Origin: Suillus spraguei
Lineage: Eukaryota > Basidiomycota > Agaricomycetes > Boletales > Suillaceae
Direction of reading: 5' to 3'
DNA: 64,000 bases
Assembly: GCA_016800925.1 (NCBI GenBank)
Contig: JABCPU010000123.1
Location: 62,001 to 126,000, forward strand
The notes beneath the pieces are model-generated. The model did no database searches. It was not told the origin of the DNA and saw nothing but the letters and a program-made list of their open reading frames with translations. Positions 13,860-24,580 of this stretch are shown here, piece by piece (the first letter of the stretch is position 1; every line of letters begins with the position of its first letter). A program made the position numbers and the translations under genes.

Positions 13860-13860
13860 G
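13857..13860. promoter_or_regulatory. Overlapping divergent start codons (CCATGG)
   Basis: The palindrome CCATGG at 13856-13861 supplies ATG on both strands: 13859-13857 for recyclin and 13858-13860 for the plus-strand coiled-coil gene. Each gene's 5' leader must run through the other's first exon or intron, so the transcripts overlap head to head. Confidence 0.6.
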
Positions 13861-15106
13861 GTGACTTTAGCATCTCCCCAGTCGAATGAGGCAGAGCAAA
13901 AGAAACGAAAGCAAACTTTGGAGCGCGCAAAAGCAAATCACGTACGTTTTATATATCTTCAGATGCAACTGACGTGCTCCTTGCATATATCACATCTCTA
14001 ATACGATAATCTCAGCTCTCGAAACAGTTACAGATGCGCTTGCAGTACGCAAAGCTCAAGGTTGAGCACGGATGGGTACGCTCTCCTACTTTTTCTACCA
14101 GTTGCTGTGGTAATTGATGGCTCGACCGATGATTAATTAGCAACGCCAAAACTTGAACGAGGTTGAGAACCTGTATTTCCATCATTCGCAGGTACGCGGG
14201 CTGCGTCCTGTCGTACCTGCAAAAAATGTCCCTGTGCTGTCTATGAATCCACTCCCTCCCACCGTACCCGTCCCAGAACCTCCCGAACCCGTGGTGGTCG
14301 ATGAGCAGGTCATTAACAGCCAAGCACCTTCTACAGATACTTTCCGGGGGTTCACGTCTACGCATGATTCCCCTATTAAATCAACATCGACTCCTGTGAA
14401 AAATTCGTTCACCGACACCACAAAATCTGCATTGCACACAATACAGACCCTCTCTGAGAAGGCGCCCTCCCTGGAACCGTCTCAACCTGCTCCCGCCCTT
14501 GTTCCCCCCAGTACGCAATCCGCTACTGTCCCACATGAGCCCCAGAACTCAGAGACGGAGGCCCCTCCGTCCAACTCCCTCGATTTTAGCGACCTGACAA
14601 CCATGGTGAGGTTCACGCAGATGCAAATGCAGCCCCAACCTCAACTCCAACTCCAGGCTCCGTCACACAGCCAAACACCAACACAGATTCAAACGCACAC
14701 ACAATCACAGCCATACAACCCCTACATGCCCCTCAATCGACAGTCCTCCCAACCTCAACCCAACCCCTTCATGCCCCAACCCCTTCCTCAGTATTCCTTC
14801 ACCCAGTCATACCACGCAACCTCGCTCCAAAATCAGTCCAACCCACAAATATCACATTCGCAGTCCAGTGCTAACTCGCAATCCCCATTTGTGAATGGCA
14901 ATGGGAGCGGTCCGCTGACATATGACAGCTTCTGGTCTACGCATGCCAGTGCAGGATCACTGTACCGCACCCACGGAGGTTTCACAGCAAGCGCCACGCC
15001 AACCGGCCACGTCGCAATGATCACACCTGGTGGGCATGCAGCCGTGATGACAGCCGAGGGGGTGTATGTTGGTACTGCGGGGTATACAGGCCGCGTGAGT
15101 GGGTAG
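13858..15106 (+). CDS. Conserved coiled-coil, Pro/Gln-rich hypothetical protein
   Basis: Exons 13858-13941, 14016-14075 and 14141-15106, all in phase 0, give 369 aa. The first 65 residues are charged and helical, with KKRKQTLERAKANH, LQYAKLKVEHGW and LNEVENLYFHHS. I recall this block as conserved in uncharacterised agaricomycete proteins. The middle is disordered and rich in Pro, Gln, Ser and Thr. The C terminus (YDSFWSTHAS, then Gly/Ala/Thr-rich to the stop) looks conserved. The Lys/Arg-rich N-terminal helix resembles a bZIP-like basic region, but no leucine zipper heptads are evident, so a DNA-binding role is only a guess. The start is fixed by a good ACCATGG context. It diverges from recyclin with overlapping start codons. 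Confidence 0.75.
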
Positions 15107-15593
15107 AGATCACAATGCTTCAGACTTGACTTTGCTATGTTGCTTATTCTTTGGCGTTGCTGGGTTGGTCACGTTTCTAAGAACCACTCTGGATTGCTTC
15201 ATGATGTCACGATACATTTACACTTACTTCTCCGTTATGATCCTAATGTCATTTACATGTTAGTGGCTGTCGAGCCCTGGGCAAAATCTGCCTACTCTGG
15301 CGTGTGACCGAGACAACAAAAGTCGCTTGAATTTGGTATACGAATGAATGACTATAGTACTCTACTTCTACTAACTAGTACATTAAAAGCAGCACAGACA
15401 AACACATGAAATCGGTTAATATATCATCCATCATCTGTCATCATCGTCTCGTCCCACTTTCATCATCACTATCGACGTATGTCAGGTAAAATATCCAATA
15501 CTGAAAGATTGCACGTGTGCAGCATTGAAATTGCAAGTATCCGATGACCGAAGCTGAAGGTTAAGATCACGGCGGGGGAATTGAAAAGAAGAA
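15107..15593. other. Convergent intergenic spacer
   Basis: Spacer between the 3' ends of the coiled-coil gene and the diacylglycerol kinase gene. Nothing beyond presumed 3' untranslated regions is seen. Confidence 0.5.
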
Positions 15594-16912
15594 TTATGAA
15601 AATATGAATATGTCGCCTAGCCAGCCAAGGGCTTTGAATAGTCCCCATAGACATCCACCAGCAATGATTGGTAGACTGAGGTTATCGTCTACAGAACCCA
15701 AATCTGTGTTCCAGAGTGAACAAGCGAAGCAAAGTAAAGAATAAAACACACCCACCGAGTGCTTCAGCGACGCCTGAAACTAAGCCCGCGCACACAGTCA
15801 CAACAGCAAGACCAGCCCACCCACTGAAGACCTTCCCACCTTCTGCGCTCCCACCACTGAACGTACTCGATACACCAGCATCCCAGGACCACGTCAAGTT
15901 GTCTCTTATCGGACCAATACACGTCCAGAATCCGGCAGCGACGGCAGCGCCTGTGAGTGAGGCTGCAATGAAACCCGCCAGACTTTTACGAGGAGCGAGA
16001 GGGAGACCAAGGAGTCGTGTAGGGAGCGGGGGGGTGAGTGAGCCCCAGAGACGACCGAAAGTGGATGCAGCTGTATCAGCCCAAGAAAGGCTGTTGGAAT
16101 ACGATAAATAAGGAATGGCAAAACAGAAGAAAGGCACAAACATAAGAATTGAAACGACTGCAATGTCAAGAGGTAACGTGATTAGCGCAGTGTTGGCGCC
16201 GAGAATATACCATATAACACCATTGGATGATTTCTAAGGATACGTAAGGTCAGAATGAAGGCTTAGTGACGGTCACGCTTGCCTTTTCACTATCGCGCAT
16301 GAAGATACCAACACATTTCTCAAAGGCATGTTCGAAGAGGGGGTACTTTAGGCGGAGAATATCTATTGGAATGAGAACAGCAAGCGCAGAGCTCAAGGCG
16401 ATAACAACCGTCTGCGGGTCGCCTTTGGAGGTGTATAGGTAAATTGTAAAGAAGCCTACCAAAAACTACTTGTCAGACCAACGAACTTTAGGGGAGTCAG
16501 AGATATACATACCAATGGATGAATGCAACAGCTTGCGAGGAATCTCCCAATCAATCTGTTTCTTCACAGTGTTGCGCTTATTAGGTGAGCTGCTGGGGGA
16601 CAACCTGCGCTCGCGTGCTATTCGCGCGTCAACCTCTTCTATGAGTTCCTCTATCGTTGCCTCTCTGTTTTGTTTGAGCTGTTGGGAGCCGTTTCTTGCA
16701 GATATCTTGCGCTTGTGTCCTCTCTTTGCAGGCATTCCATTTGCTGGCTGTGGCGGGAAGACGAGGCTGCTTGACGTGGAAGGTGGAGAAAAAGATATTT
16801 TTGGGGAAGAGGAGCGACGTGGGAGCGATGGAGTGCGGGAGCGCGAGCTCGAGCGGCGAGGCTGGTCGTGTGCAAGACCTAATGAAAAGGCGTCGTTTGC
16901 AGGAAGAGTCAT
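15594..16912 (-). CDS. DGK1: CTP-dependent diacylglycerol kinase (Dgk1-like)
   Basis: Exons 16912-16513, 16455-16283, 16233-16142, 16090-15756 and 15688-15594 give 364 aa with every phase consistent. Residues 1-105 are a basic Ser/Arg-rich cytosolic tail, followed by IPRKLLHSSIG and several membrane helices. The CTP-transferase signature SWADTAASTFGRLWG and the downstream KSLAGF block lead to the C-terminal DDNLSLPIIAGGCLWG. This matches fungal Dgk1, an ER/nuclear-membrane enzyme that makes phosphatidate from diacylglycerol using CTP and counteracts the Pah1 phosphatase. The intron 16234-16282 is GC-AG (donor AAG|GCAAGC). The frame stays open upstream to an ATG at 16990; the 16912 start is preferred because the added stretch is hydrophobic and untypical. 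It could be called a SEC59/VTE5-related kinase, but the motif order fits Dgk1 best. Confidence 0.85.
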
Positions 16913-17111
16913 CCCGTTGAGGAGAATGAAAGCGCGTAAATATGGTACAAGTATATACAGCTCAACTGAAAGGTTGCTCTGTTTGGCCACGTTGTTTGTT
17001 TCCGGCTTGGCTCACGCTCAATACAGTCAATCACACAAAAGGAGTCATCTGGGTTCAGTGAACATGCATAGCATGCATGGCATGGTTTTTAGGGCGACAT
17101 AGCATACAACT

Positions 17112-17925
17112 CTAGTAGACATATCCTAAAAGCTTCCCACCAACGTTCTTGCGACGAGCCTCCTCGTGGTCAAGAATTCCTGACGAAGTCGTCTGTCATC
17201 ATTATGAAGTCAGCCCATATTCAGATCTCAGATTCGGAATAGCCCACTAATATGATTTTCCCGAAACCACGGGCAGGGAGGAGTAAGTTAACCCAGGATT
17301 CGATCTGGTTCACTTGAACATTAAAACGTGGGGAAATGACACCCGTTTTGTTAAGCCGGCCATTGAGTTGGATCACAATTTTGCCAGAACGATGGTCATC
17401 GATGATCTCGAATTCACCAATATAGCCTGTAAGGCATCAAAGTCAGTACTCACGCCCATGAAACCAAGAACGAGTAAAGTTAAAAAAAAAAAGATGTAGA
17501 CTCTACAGTGAACCCCGATCCGTGAGACGAAGAAGATCAGCGTTGTTTGGTTTTGAAAGACAAGTTAATATTTCGGAGAATTAAAACGAAGGCCGGGTAG
17601 AAAGTCAAGCCTCGTCAATCGTAGTTATAACTCCGAGAATTGCCCAAAGCCACGAATGAGGGATTTCAGTAGAAAATGCAGACCCACCATGGCGCTGCAT
17701 GACAGAGAGGAACTTCACAATGACCTTCGAGGAAGGTCTGATAAGGACCTGGCGTTTCCCCCGTCGCTCAGCGTTGACAATGTTGTTCTAGTAGTTCAAT
17801 AAATCAACACGGTTCCCCTCATAGAGGCAATTAACTTACAAGGCAGTCGTTCTAATACAAACTCGCAATTAGGCTCGCCATACAAAAACAAATAGAACAC
17901 TCACAAGGACAGAGACGCGGACCAT
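17112..17925 (-). CDS. RPS22: 40S ribosomal protein S22 (uS8, S15a family)
   Basis: Exons 17925-17905, 17851-17840, 17787-17688, 17426-17248 and 17192-17112 give exactly 130 aa, the usual length of uS8. The product starts MVRVSVLNDCL, contains [35 protein letters not shown] and [12 protein letters not shown], and ends [19 protein letters not shown]. uS8 binds 18S rRNA helix 21 in the central domain of the small subunit. The second exon is only 12 nt (codons for NDCL). The third intron (17427-17687) is 261 nt, five times the local norm, and contains a T11 run. The gene diverges from RPS17 across 385 bp. Confidence 0.93.
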
Positions 17926-18310
17926 TTTGGATTATTGATGGTCGAGGTAGGAAGTTAAGGGTAACACTATCGAAGGCGATGTGAGTACCTATGCTCGTCT
18001 GAGTGTCGTGCTACGGAAAGCGCGAGTCAAGACGAGCTGCGAGAAAGCATCGCATGACCCCAGTCAAGCCGAGAGTACAGCACAATCATGTCGCACGTAG
18101 ACATAAGCGCAGGCTCACCTTGTTGGCCTTGAGGATGTGCCGGATGATTGGCTTATGGACTCGAATAATGGATTGCGAGGCTGAGCATGTGGCTGTGTGA
18201 CTGTATAGTATCTTTCAGCCACTGCGGAAGTTACCGAGAGCTTCGCCCGCATGATCTCAGTCTTAAGGCATCGACATCGTCAACGTCCTCGACACTAAAA
18301 ATCCAACAAA
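17926..18310. promoter_or_regulatory. Shared divergent promoter of RPS22 and RPS17
   Basis: This 385-bp spacer separates the start codons of two ribosomal protein genes on opposite strands, so it must hold both promoters and leaders. A pyrimidine-rich run of CATCG/CGTC repeats precedes the RPS17 ATG. I could not identify a specific factor site with confidence. Confidence 0.6.
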
Positions 18311-19039
18311 ATGGTGCGTGTATATGTCAGGCAGATGTTGTCATTCCTGACACCCCGATTAGGGTCGTGTTCGTACCAAAACCACCAAGAGGGCTGCCCG
18401 TGTGCTCATTGAAAAATAGTAAGTCTAATCTAACGGTTGACTGGGTTTCGGGAGGACCAGAAGTCTGGAAAGACAGACCATTAATAATTGGATTGAAGCA
18501 ATGACCGATTCTAACATGACGCACAGCTACCCCCGGCTCACCCTTGATTTCCACACCAACAAACGCATCATCGATGAAGTTGTCAGTATCTTTCCACCCA
18601 ACCCACTCGTGCCATCTCATCCCTTTCCCACAGGCTGTGGTCCCCTCCAAGCGCCTTCGGAACAAGGTTTCCGGCTTTACTACCCACTTGATGAAGCGTA
18701 TCCAGCGCGGGCCCGTCCGTGGTATTTCGTTCAAGCTCCAGGAGGAGGAGCGCGAACGAAAGGATAACTACGTGCCTGAGGTGTCTGCTCTGGATACAAG
18801 CGCAACGGGTTTGGAAATTGACAAGGACACCTCTGTAAGTCCTATTTCTATTTCCCCTTCAGCTATCTGCGTATTCTATTTTTCTAGTAAGAATTTCATG
18901 CTGATGTCTGAAAATTTCCTAGGAACTTCTCAAGGCACTCAATTTCGACTCCATTCCTGTGACCATCGTGCAGACTGTTATCCAGCAACCGGAGCGTCCT
19001 CGGCGGGAGAGGCGCAACGTCCCTGGTGCTGGGCGATAA
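18311..19039 (+). CDS. RPS17: 40S ribosomal protein S17 (eS17)
   Basis: Exons 18311-18313 (ATG only), 18363-18418, 18527-18581, 18634-18834 and 18923-19039 give 143 aa, all phases consistent. The protein runs [20 protein letters not shown], then [55 protein letters not shown] and a C-terminal LNFDSIPVT block, the standard order of eS17. It is a small-subunit protein near the beak of the 40S particle. The intron directly after the initiator codon is the same layout as in recyclin, 4.5 kb away. The C-terminal tail after residue 125 is basic (PERPRRERR). Confidence 0.93.
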
Positions 19040-19784
19040 TTTGTATATTCTAGGTATTACACATAGGCCCATGTCATGCCACGCCATGTATATGCATGCG
19101 ATTGCAATTATTCTGGTTCTTTACTTCTCCTATCACAATTTTAGGCAGAAATTGGACTTTTGAACGTGTCTCAAGCTGCAGTTCTGGAGGCCTTTATAAT
19201 CGTGTGCTTCATTCACATAAAAGGAGTTCTTGTGAAATGTATTTGTATTGATATGAACCAACGTTTGCGTGGAGGAAATCGCGTTTATGAAGGCTACTGC
19301 AGGATTGGATGCACTTCAGCTGCAGCTGCAATAAGAGTCTGCATCGAACTCTTATCCGGAAACAGAGCGCTTTCCTCCTGAAAACCTAAGTGAATGTGAT
19401 ATTGTCCCATATGAGACTATGCCTGATAACTTCAGGTATCAGAGCCTCAACCACTCCATCTCAGCTCAAGCTAAAAGAAATAGTAAAGGAGATTGAAAGT
19501 AAAGTGTCAGGAGGTAAATAGGAACAACGTTAACCAACTAGGGGTGTTGACGACAGAACGATAGCAAGTGTCATTTGCACTCCCAGCCTATATAGGTGTG
19601 TGGCAGGTCCAGGGACCTCATTGGCCAGCCTATCACTGCAGGTGAAAGCTTGTAAGTAACTTAAGAGCCTGGATAGCTCCCATTTAAACAGAGTTTATTT
19701 CTCAATTTGTTTCTGCATGTGGCATGGCACCGATGTGACACAACAGTGACCAGCAGTGACTTCTTTGTGGTGATCTCAAGCATC

Positions 19785-20740
19785 CTGGATAGGGAATGGC
19801 ACGGGTAACCCTTAGGTATCCAAGCTTTTACCCGTACCCATATCCGTGTGGTCGGGTACGGGTATGGTACGAGTCACGGACATCAAGGAGAACAAGAGGC
19901 CCACTCAGTCCCAACAGCTGCCAGTGCTTAACGTATATGCCCAGCGCACGTCAGCAAATGCTGACGTGGCTTGAACATATGCGAATAACACACGAAGGTG
20001 CCAGAATAAGAGGAGTGAAGGTACAGGAAAGTGAAACCGAGTGCAGGTGGGCCCAGACAAGTTCAAATGAGGGCAGGCAAGTCCAAAAGAGTGCAGGCAA
20101 GCACAGACGAATGCAGACGAGTCCAGGTGCGTTTGGGCGAGTGCGGGCAAGTCCAAAAGAGTACAGGCGAGCATAAACAAATACAGGTGAGTGCAGGCAA
20201 GTCCAAAATGGTGCGGGCAAGCGCAGACGAATGCAGGCAAGTTCAAATGAGTGCAGGCGAGCACAAAAAAATGCAGGCGAGTGCAGGCAAGTCCAAACGA
20301 GTGTAGGCAAGCACAGACAAATGCAGGTAAGTCCAAACAAGTGCAGGAAGCACAAATGAATGCAGGCGAGTGCAGGCAAGTTAAAATGAGTGCAGGCAAG
20401 TCAAAAAATGAAGCAAGCCAAGACAAGTGAAGACGGTGCAGGTAAGTCAAAATGAGTGTAGACAAGAGAGCAGAATGAGTGACGAGTGATGAGAGTGAGA
20501 GAATGAGTGGGAAAATCTCAGATACTATTACAATGGAGGGTAGTGTTGCAGGATTAAAACAGAAGATCAGAAAAAAGTCAGTGCACACCTCAACTATTGT
20601 GTTAGTTTGTGCAAACTTTTGATAGTAGACAGCGAAAGGGTAGCAAGTGCAGGAACGACTAACATTACCATATATGGACATTAGTCACACGGGTATGCGA
20701 TGGGGTCTCAAAATACCGTGCGGGTTACCCATTGCCTCAT
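19785..20740. mobile_element. Possible non-autonomous DNA transposon with internal minisatellite
   Basis: The left edge (AGGGAATGGCACGGGTAACCC near 19791) and the inverted right edge (AGGCAATGGGTAACCC, reverse of 20723-20738) form an imperfect terminal inverted repeat. A second inverted pair (CCCGTACCCATA and GGGTACGGGTATGG, 19830-19868) sits just inside the left end, as in some hAT-like elements. No target-site duplication could be confirmed and no transposase is present. Confidence 0.35.
20030..20475. repeat. Degenerate GCAGGCAAGT minisatellite
   Basis: About 20 diverged copies of a roughly 20-nt unit, GTGCAGGCAAGTCCAAA followed by 2-4 variable bases, run head to tail. Open frames on both strands through it are by-products of the repeat and are not called as genes. 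Confidence 0.85.
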
Positions 20741-21045
20741 GCATGCCCAGAAAGGATTGAGGTATGGTAAGGCTCTTTATCGAAGAATGGGGTCACATAG
20801 ACGATGACAACGCCTATAATGAGCTGGACAACCACTGCCCCTGCCATCCGGAGGAGATGGAACCGGTGAATGTGCTCCCTCGCTGCCAATGGAGAGGCTT
20901 GTGTGACTAAACTAAGTAAACCCTATGTCACTTTGATGTCACTATGTATTGTGGCGAATGAAACAAACCATGTAATAAAAAACCAGTTGCTGTCGAGGTC
21001 CTAAGTAATAATAATAATAATATCTCTGCTAGCACAAGTGAAAGG

Positions 21046-22898
21046 TCAACGTATGGTTGGTATGGTAGGAAGTTCCATTGGACTGCGGCCAACTTCAAGT
21101 CGTTGCTCGCGTATTGACTTCCTAGCATTGAGCCTGGGCACAAATCCACCAAATTAGTGGGCTTTGTGTAAGAGTGTCATTTATCCACTTACACTGCCAT
21201 CATCGAGTTCAAATAGGCTAAGACGATTGGGTTTAGTCTTTGCGCAGTAAGTATGCAACATACTGACTTTTTGCTATTAGTGATCCAGGCAGAGCGGAAT
21301 AGAACTGGCCAAGACCGCCATCCTGAATTTGGTACTGAAACGATCCTTTTTGTTTAGTTCCTGCACGTTGTATGAACGACAAGACTTACGAGCACAACCA
21401 TCGCAATGGCCACGATACTGGAGAACCTCGTGAGGAGAGTGTTCGACACGTCTGTAATATTATACATACCAAGTAAACAAACCCATGTGGACAAATATTT
21501 GTGTCAGTTTATTGAGATAATGATAATTCGGCTTTGATCTTCAACCAAAGTATGAGTCAGACCACGAGAGCAGGGCAAAGACTCGTACCGCACATTGCCT
21601 GTTCGTGCAGGACGCAAAAACCACCAGACTGTCCCCGTAATGAGAATATCACACAAGGCACCAGCGACTGCAGAGATCTGACACCACTGAGTCAAAGTAT
21701 GAGTGCCTTAGGTTGTCCGAACCTATTTCATGACCAACCTTTTTTCCGAATAAATCTACAGGGTTTCTCGTATAGAATCTTTGGAAATTATATGAGAAAT
21801 CATGCGAACTCATGGACAAAAGCTCACATCAGGCAGCCTGTTACTAGAGATAGAGACAGCAGCGTATCAGGACATTGACATCAGGGATGAAAGATGGACG
21901 CACTCGTGCCAAAAACTATAGTGTTGAAGAGTCAGATGTTGAATATCTGTAATCGAAAGAACTGACCAAATGCTGCAATGGCAAACGCGCACTGAAGTTT
22001 GATGTTAACTTGAGAAATGAATAATGCAAATGTGTCTCACAATTATGCCTGTGATTAAGCGGTTGTATTCCGTAACTGAAGAAAGGCGTTAAATTTTTTA
22101 GTCCCACAGACCCCAAATTGCTCACTTATCCACACTCTGTGTGCATAAAAGCTTTCGACAGTCGGATCAAGTTCTGTATCATGCTGCAGGAAAATAGCTA
22201 TAACAAACACATACCACTGAACTGCGAATACAATCCAACACTTATTGACGCCATTGAAAATTAGTCAACAGTAATATGTGGAAAACTCACTGCCGTAAAT
22301 ACCCCCAGCTACGGTAGCCATGTTCAATAGGTAGTATTAGATCAATGTAAATGTACTCGCCACCATCTGCCTATTCTCTCAATAAGCAGGTCTGGGACCC
22401 AATAACAAGTCTATCGACTCACCACGGAAGTTTAGTCATGCACTCGAGGGACGTGCTACGACGGCACGAAATAAGGATAGACCAGAACATCCCGATCAAG
22501 GCATATTCGTGTACTGTTCCGACACAACTGCGAGATATCACCATCAGTGTATACTCGAGGATCGTCGGAAGCACATACAAAACCGTCATTATCTAGCGAT
22601 GACATACGTCAAGGACCAAGGTTTTCATGGATGTATAGCAGTCCCACTCACAAATAATTTGAGTGTTTTTGGATCTTGAGGAAATGATCTAACGTAGAAG
22701 ACATACTGCCCAAAAGCTACTCCATAGAACCTTCAATTTTGCATGTCAACTTTGGGTAAAGACTGAATTTCAAATCATACGCTGTAGCTATTACGAATCC
22801 TTGGTCAAAAGTTAAAACTGAGGTACACAGAGTGGACTATCTGAGGACTCACCGATGAACCCAGGACCCCACATAAGTTCAATGGAATTGGTGACCAT
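21046..22898 (-). pseudogene. Second DUF6534-type membrane protein gene, damaged
   Basis: Paralogue of the 5.8-7.7 kb gene with the same exon order. It starts MVTNSIELMWGPGFIG at 22898 and keeps FGQYVFYVRSFPQD, YALIGMFWSILISCRRS, VWWFLRPARTGNV and VLNARKSIREQRLE, ending at 21046. Microexons are present at 22592-22579 (14 nt), 22370-22361 (10 nt) and 22308-22291 (18 nt), and the intron 22309-22360 is GC-AG. Two lesions are visible: the acceptor of exon 2 (GCAG in the other copy) reads GCAAA, and the exon near 21890-21925 lacks one base at about 21901-21904. It is probably a young pseudogene, or a gene spoiled by assembly error. The two copies lie 14 kb apart in the same orientation, with recyclin, DGK1 and two ribosomal genes between them. 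Confidence 0.7.
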
Positions 22899-23228
22899 TG
22901 TGTTGGGATACTACTAGATGATCATTTTGTGCCATCTGACTCGAGCTTAGGCTTAACGTTCAGCCAGGCACCACTCCGCGGCTTGCCAGTTAACGACATA
23001 CATCTTATCCGTCCTCTCCGGCGGAGTCCGGCAGAGCTAAGGTGAAATATTAAATATTTTGACGATAGCAGAATTTCGAATTCGGCGTAATCATGGCAAT
23101 ATCACGCTCAAAAAAAATAGGCTGAAAAAATATACAACAAGGTACATACTAGCTACTTGCGCAGATCACATTGAAAACACCGACAGCCATCCCCTAACCT
23201 AGGGACGGATTCCACTAACTGATCAACT
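22899..23228. other. Intergenic spacer
   Basis: AT-rich spacer with short A/T runs. No gene, repeat or RNA signature seen. Confidence 0.5.
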
Positions 23229-23523
23229 TCAACAACAACATGGACATGGAATGATGCAACACATTCCTCCCTGGCACTTGAACTTCAGATCATTTTTATT
23301 ACAGCTTGAAATAACTTACGAGGCAAGGAATGCAACCCCCTCTCAAACGCAATGGCGGTTGTGTTTGCTCCTCTTTCTGCGGGAGTCTATCATGCTGGGG
23401 GGAGGAATGTAACAACATGGACGATGAAGAAGGTTGAGAGGAGATCATTTCTCTTGGAACAGCATGAGCCGGAGGCGGATATGTAACATGTGAATCTGTA
23501 CGAGGCCCTGATCTTGAATTCAT
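23229..23523 (-). CDS. Small protein with a cysteine-rich C-terminal tail (83 aa)
   Basis: Two exons, 23523-23320 and 23276-23229, join in phase 0 to give 83 aa. Residues 1-57 are polar, rich in Ser, Pro, Gln and His. The tail is LRLRGGCIPCL, then CQGGMCCIIPCPCCC at the stop, with ten cysteines in the last 20 residues. I recall similar tails in uncharacterised agaricomycete small proteins. Such a tail could be palmitoylated or bind metal, but neither is shown. No signal peptide is visible. The unusual composition across the splice junction supports the model. Confidence 0.65.
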
Positions 23524-23797
23524 TTGTTTTAATAAAGTGAAGGCTAAGAATGTAAAGGAGCACTTAAGTACTCCATACTACATTCGATATTTATTTCCAT
23601 AAACTAGTGACGTCGTAAATCCACGCACGTTAACGTTTATTAGTCAGCCTTCAGAAACCAAGAGCGTGCAAAAGGAGAATGCTTAGCAAAACACCTGATA
23701 CCAAACGTAGGTTTCATAGCCAAGATGCGGGAGCAAACTGCGGGCCTTATCTCCAGACCATCATCACTCATTCTACTTGAAATCAAAGTAGTACGCA

Positions 23798-24319
23798 ATG
23801 TCCACTGAAGAACGAATCATTTTCCGTCAGGGTGAGTACTACATGTCATGTTAGATCGGATGTTGACTATGTCCAGGCATCAGCAGCGGCTTCGCTGGAC
23901 TTGAGGTCGCCAATTTTGAACACAGTTTTTCCAGATTGGTGTCAAACCCACAGAATCTCTCTGTCTCTTCTCAGACACGCAAACAATATGAACCATTGTT
24001 ATCCACTGCTGTCGCACCCCTGATCATCTCTAACGGTGCTGCAGAGATCGACCAAGTTATCAACATACTCCAGAAGATCTGGAACCCAGTCAGGCAGGAT
24101 CCTGCTGTAGGGCAAGATGCCCCGCCACTCAACTACTACAAGACATCTTATGGCATATCCGTCATACGCGGTGGAGAAACGGTGTGGTCAAACTACCTTC
24201 CTGAAAGGGGAGTGCGTCCGCCGACCACCGAAAACACAGCGAGCGCCGAGGAAGAAAGTCAGTTTGTGGATGCGGTGAATATTCTCCAGAAATTGGTGCA
24301 AAGTTCGCAGCCAGTTTGA
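23798..24319 (+). CDS. Hypothetical protein, 158 aa
   Basis: Exons 23798-23831 and 23877-24319 flank a 45-nt GTGAGT-AG intron and read MSTEERIIFRQGISSGFAGLEV onward without interruption. The protein is soluble, mildly acidic, and has a central segment DQVINILQKIWNPVRQD echoed near the C terminus by DAVNILQKLVQS, a possible short internal repeat. No family was recognised. The start has no upstream in-frame alternative. Confidence 0.65.
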
Positions 24320-24580
24320 ATGGCGGCGATTTGACATCTCATCATAAGTGGCAGAAAGTCGTCAGGGAGCAATCAGGAGGCAGATTAGATGGAAGGCTAA
24401 TGTGGATACAACAAATACCATAACTTGTACGACAGGTATAGGATCGAAGGAATGAAGCGGGCTGCATCCTGAGACTGCAAGAAATCATTGATGATATCTA
24501 CCGGGCCCATTCGTGCTGTCATAAACATCTGCATCAAAATTTAATGATTCTATTGCTGAATGGGCATACTATCATGTTAA

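Noticed and set aside
19905..20681. Long cysteine/leucine-rich minus-strand frame (258 codons)
   Set aside because: It is the translation of the GCAGGCAAGT minisatellite; all frames stay open because of repeat composition.
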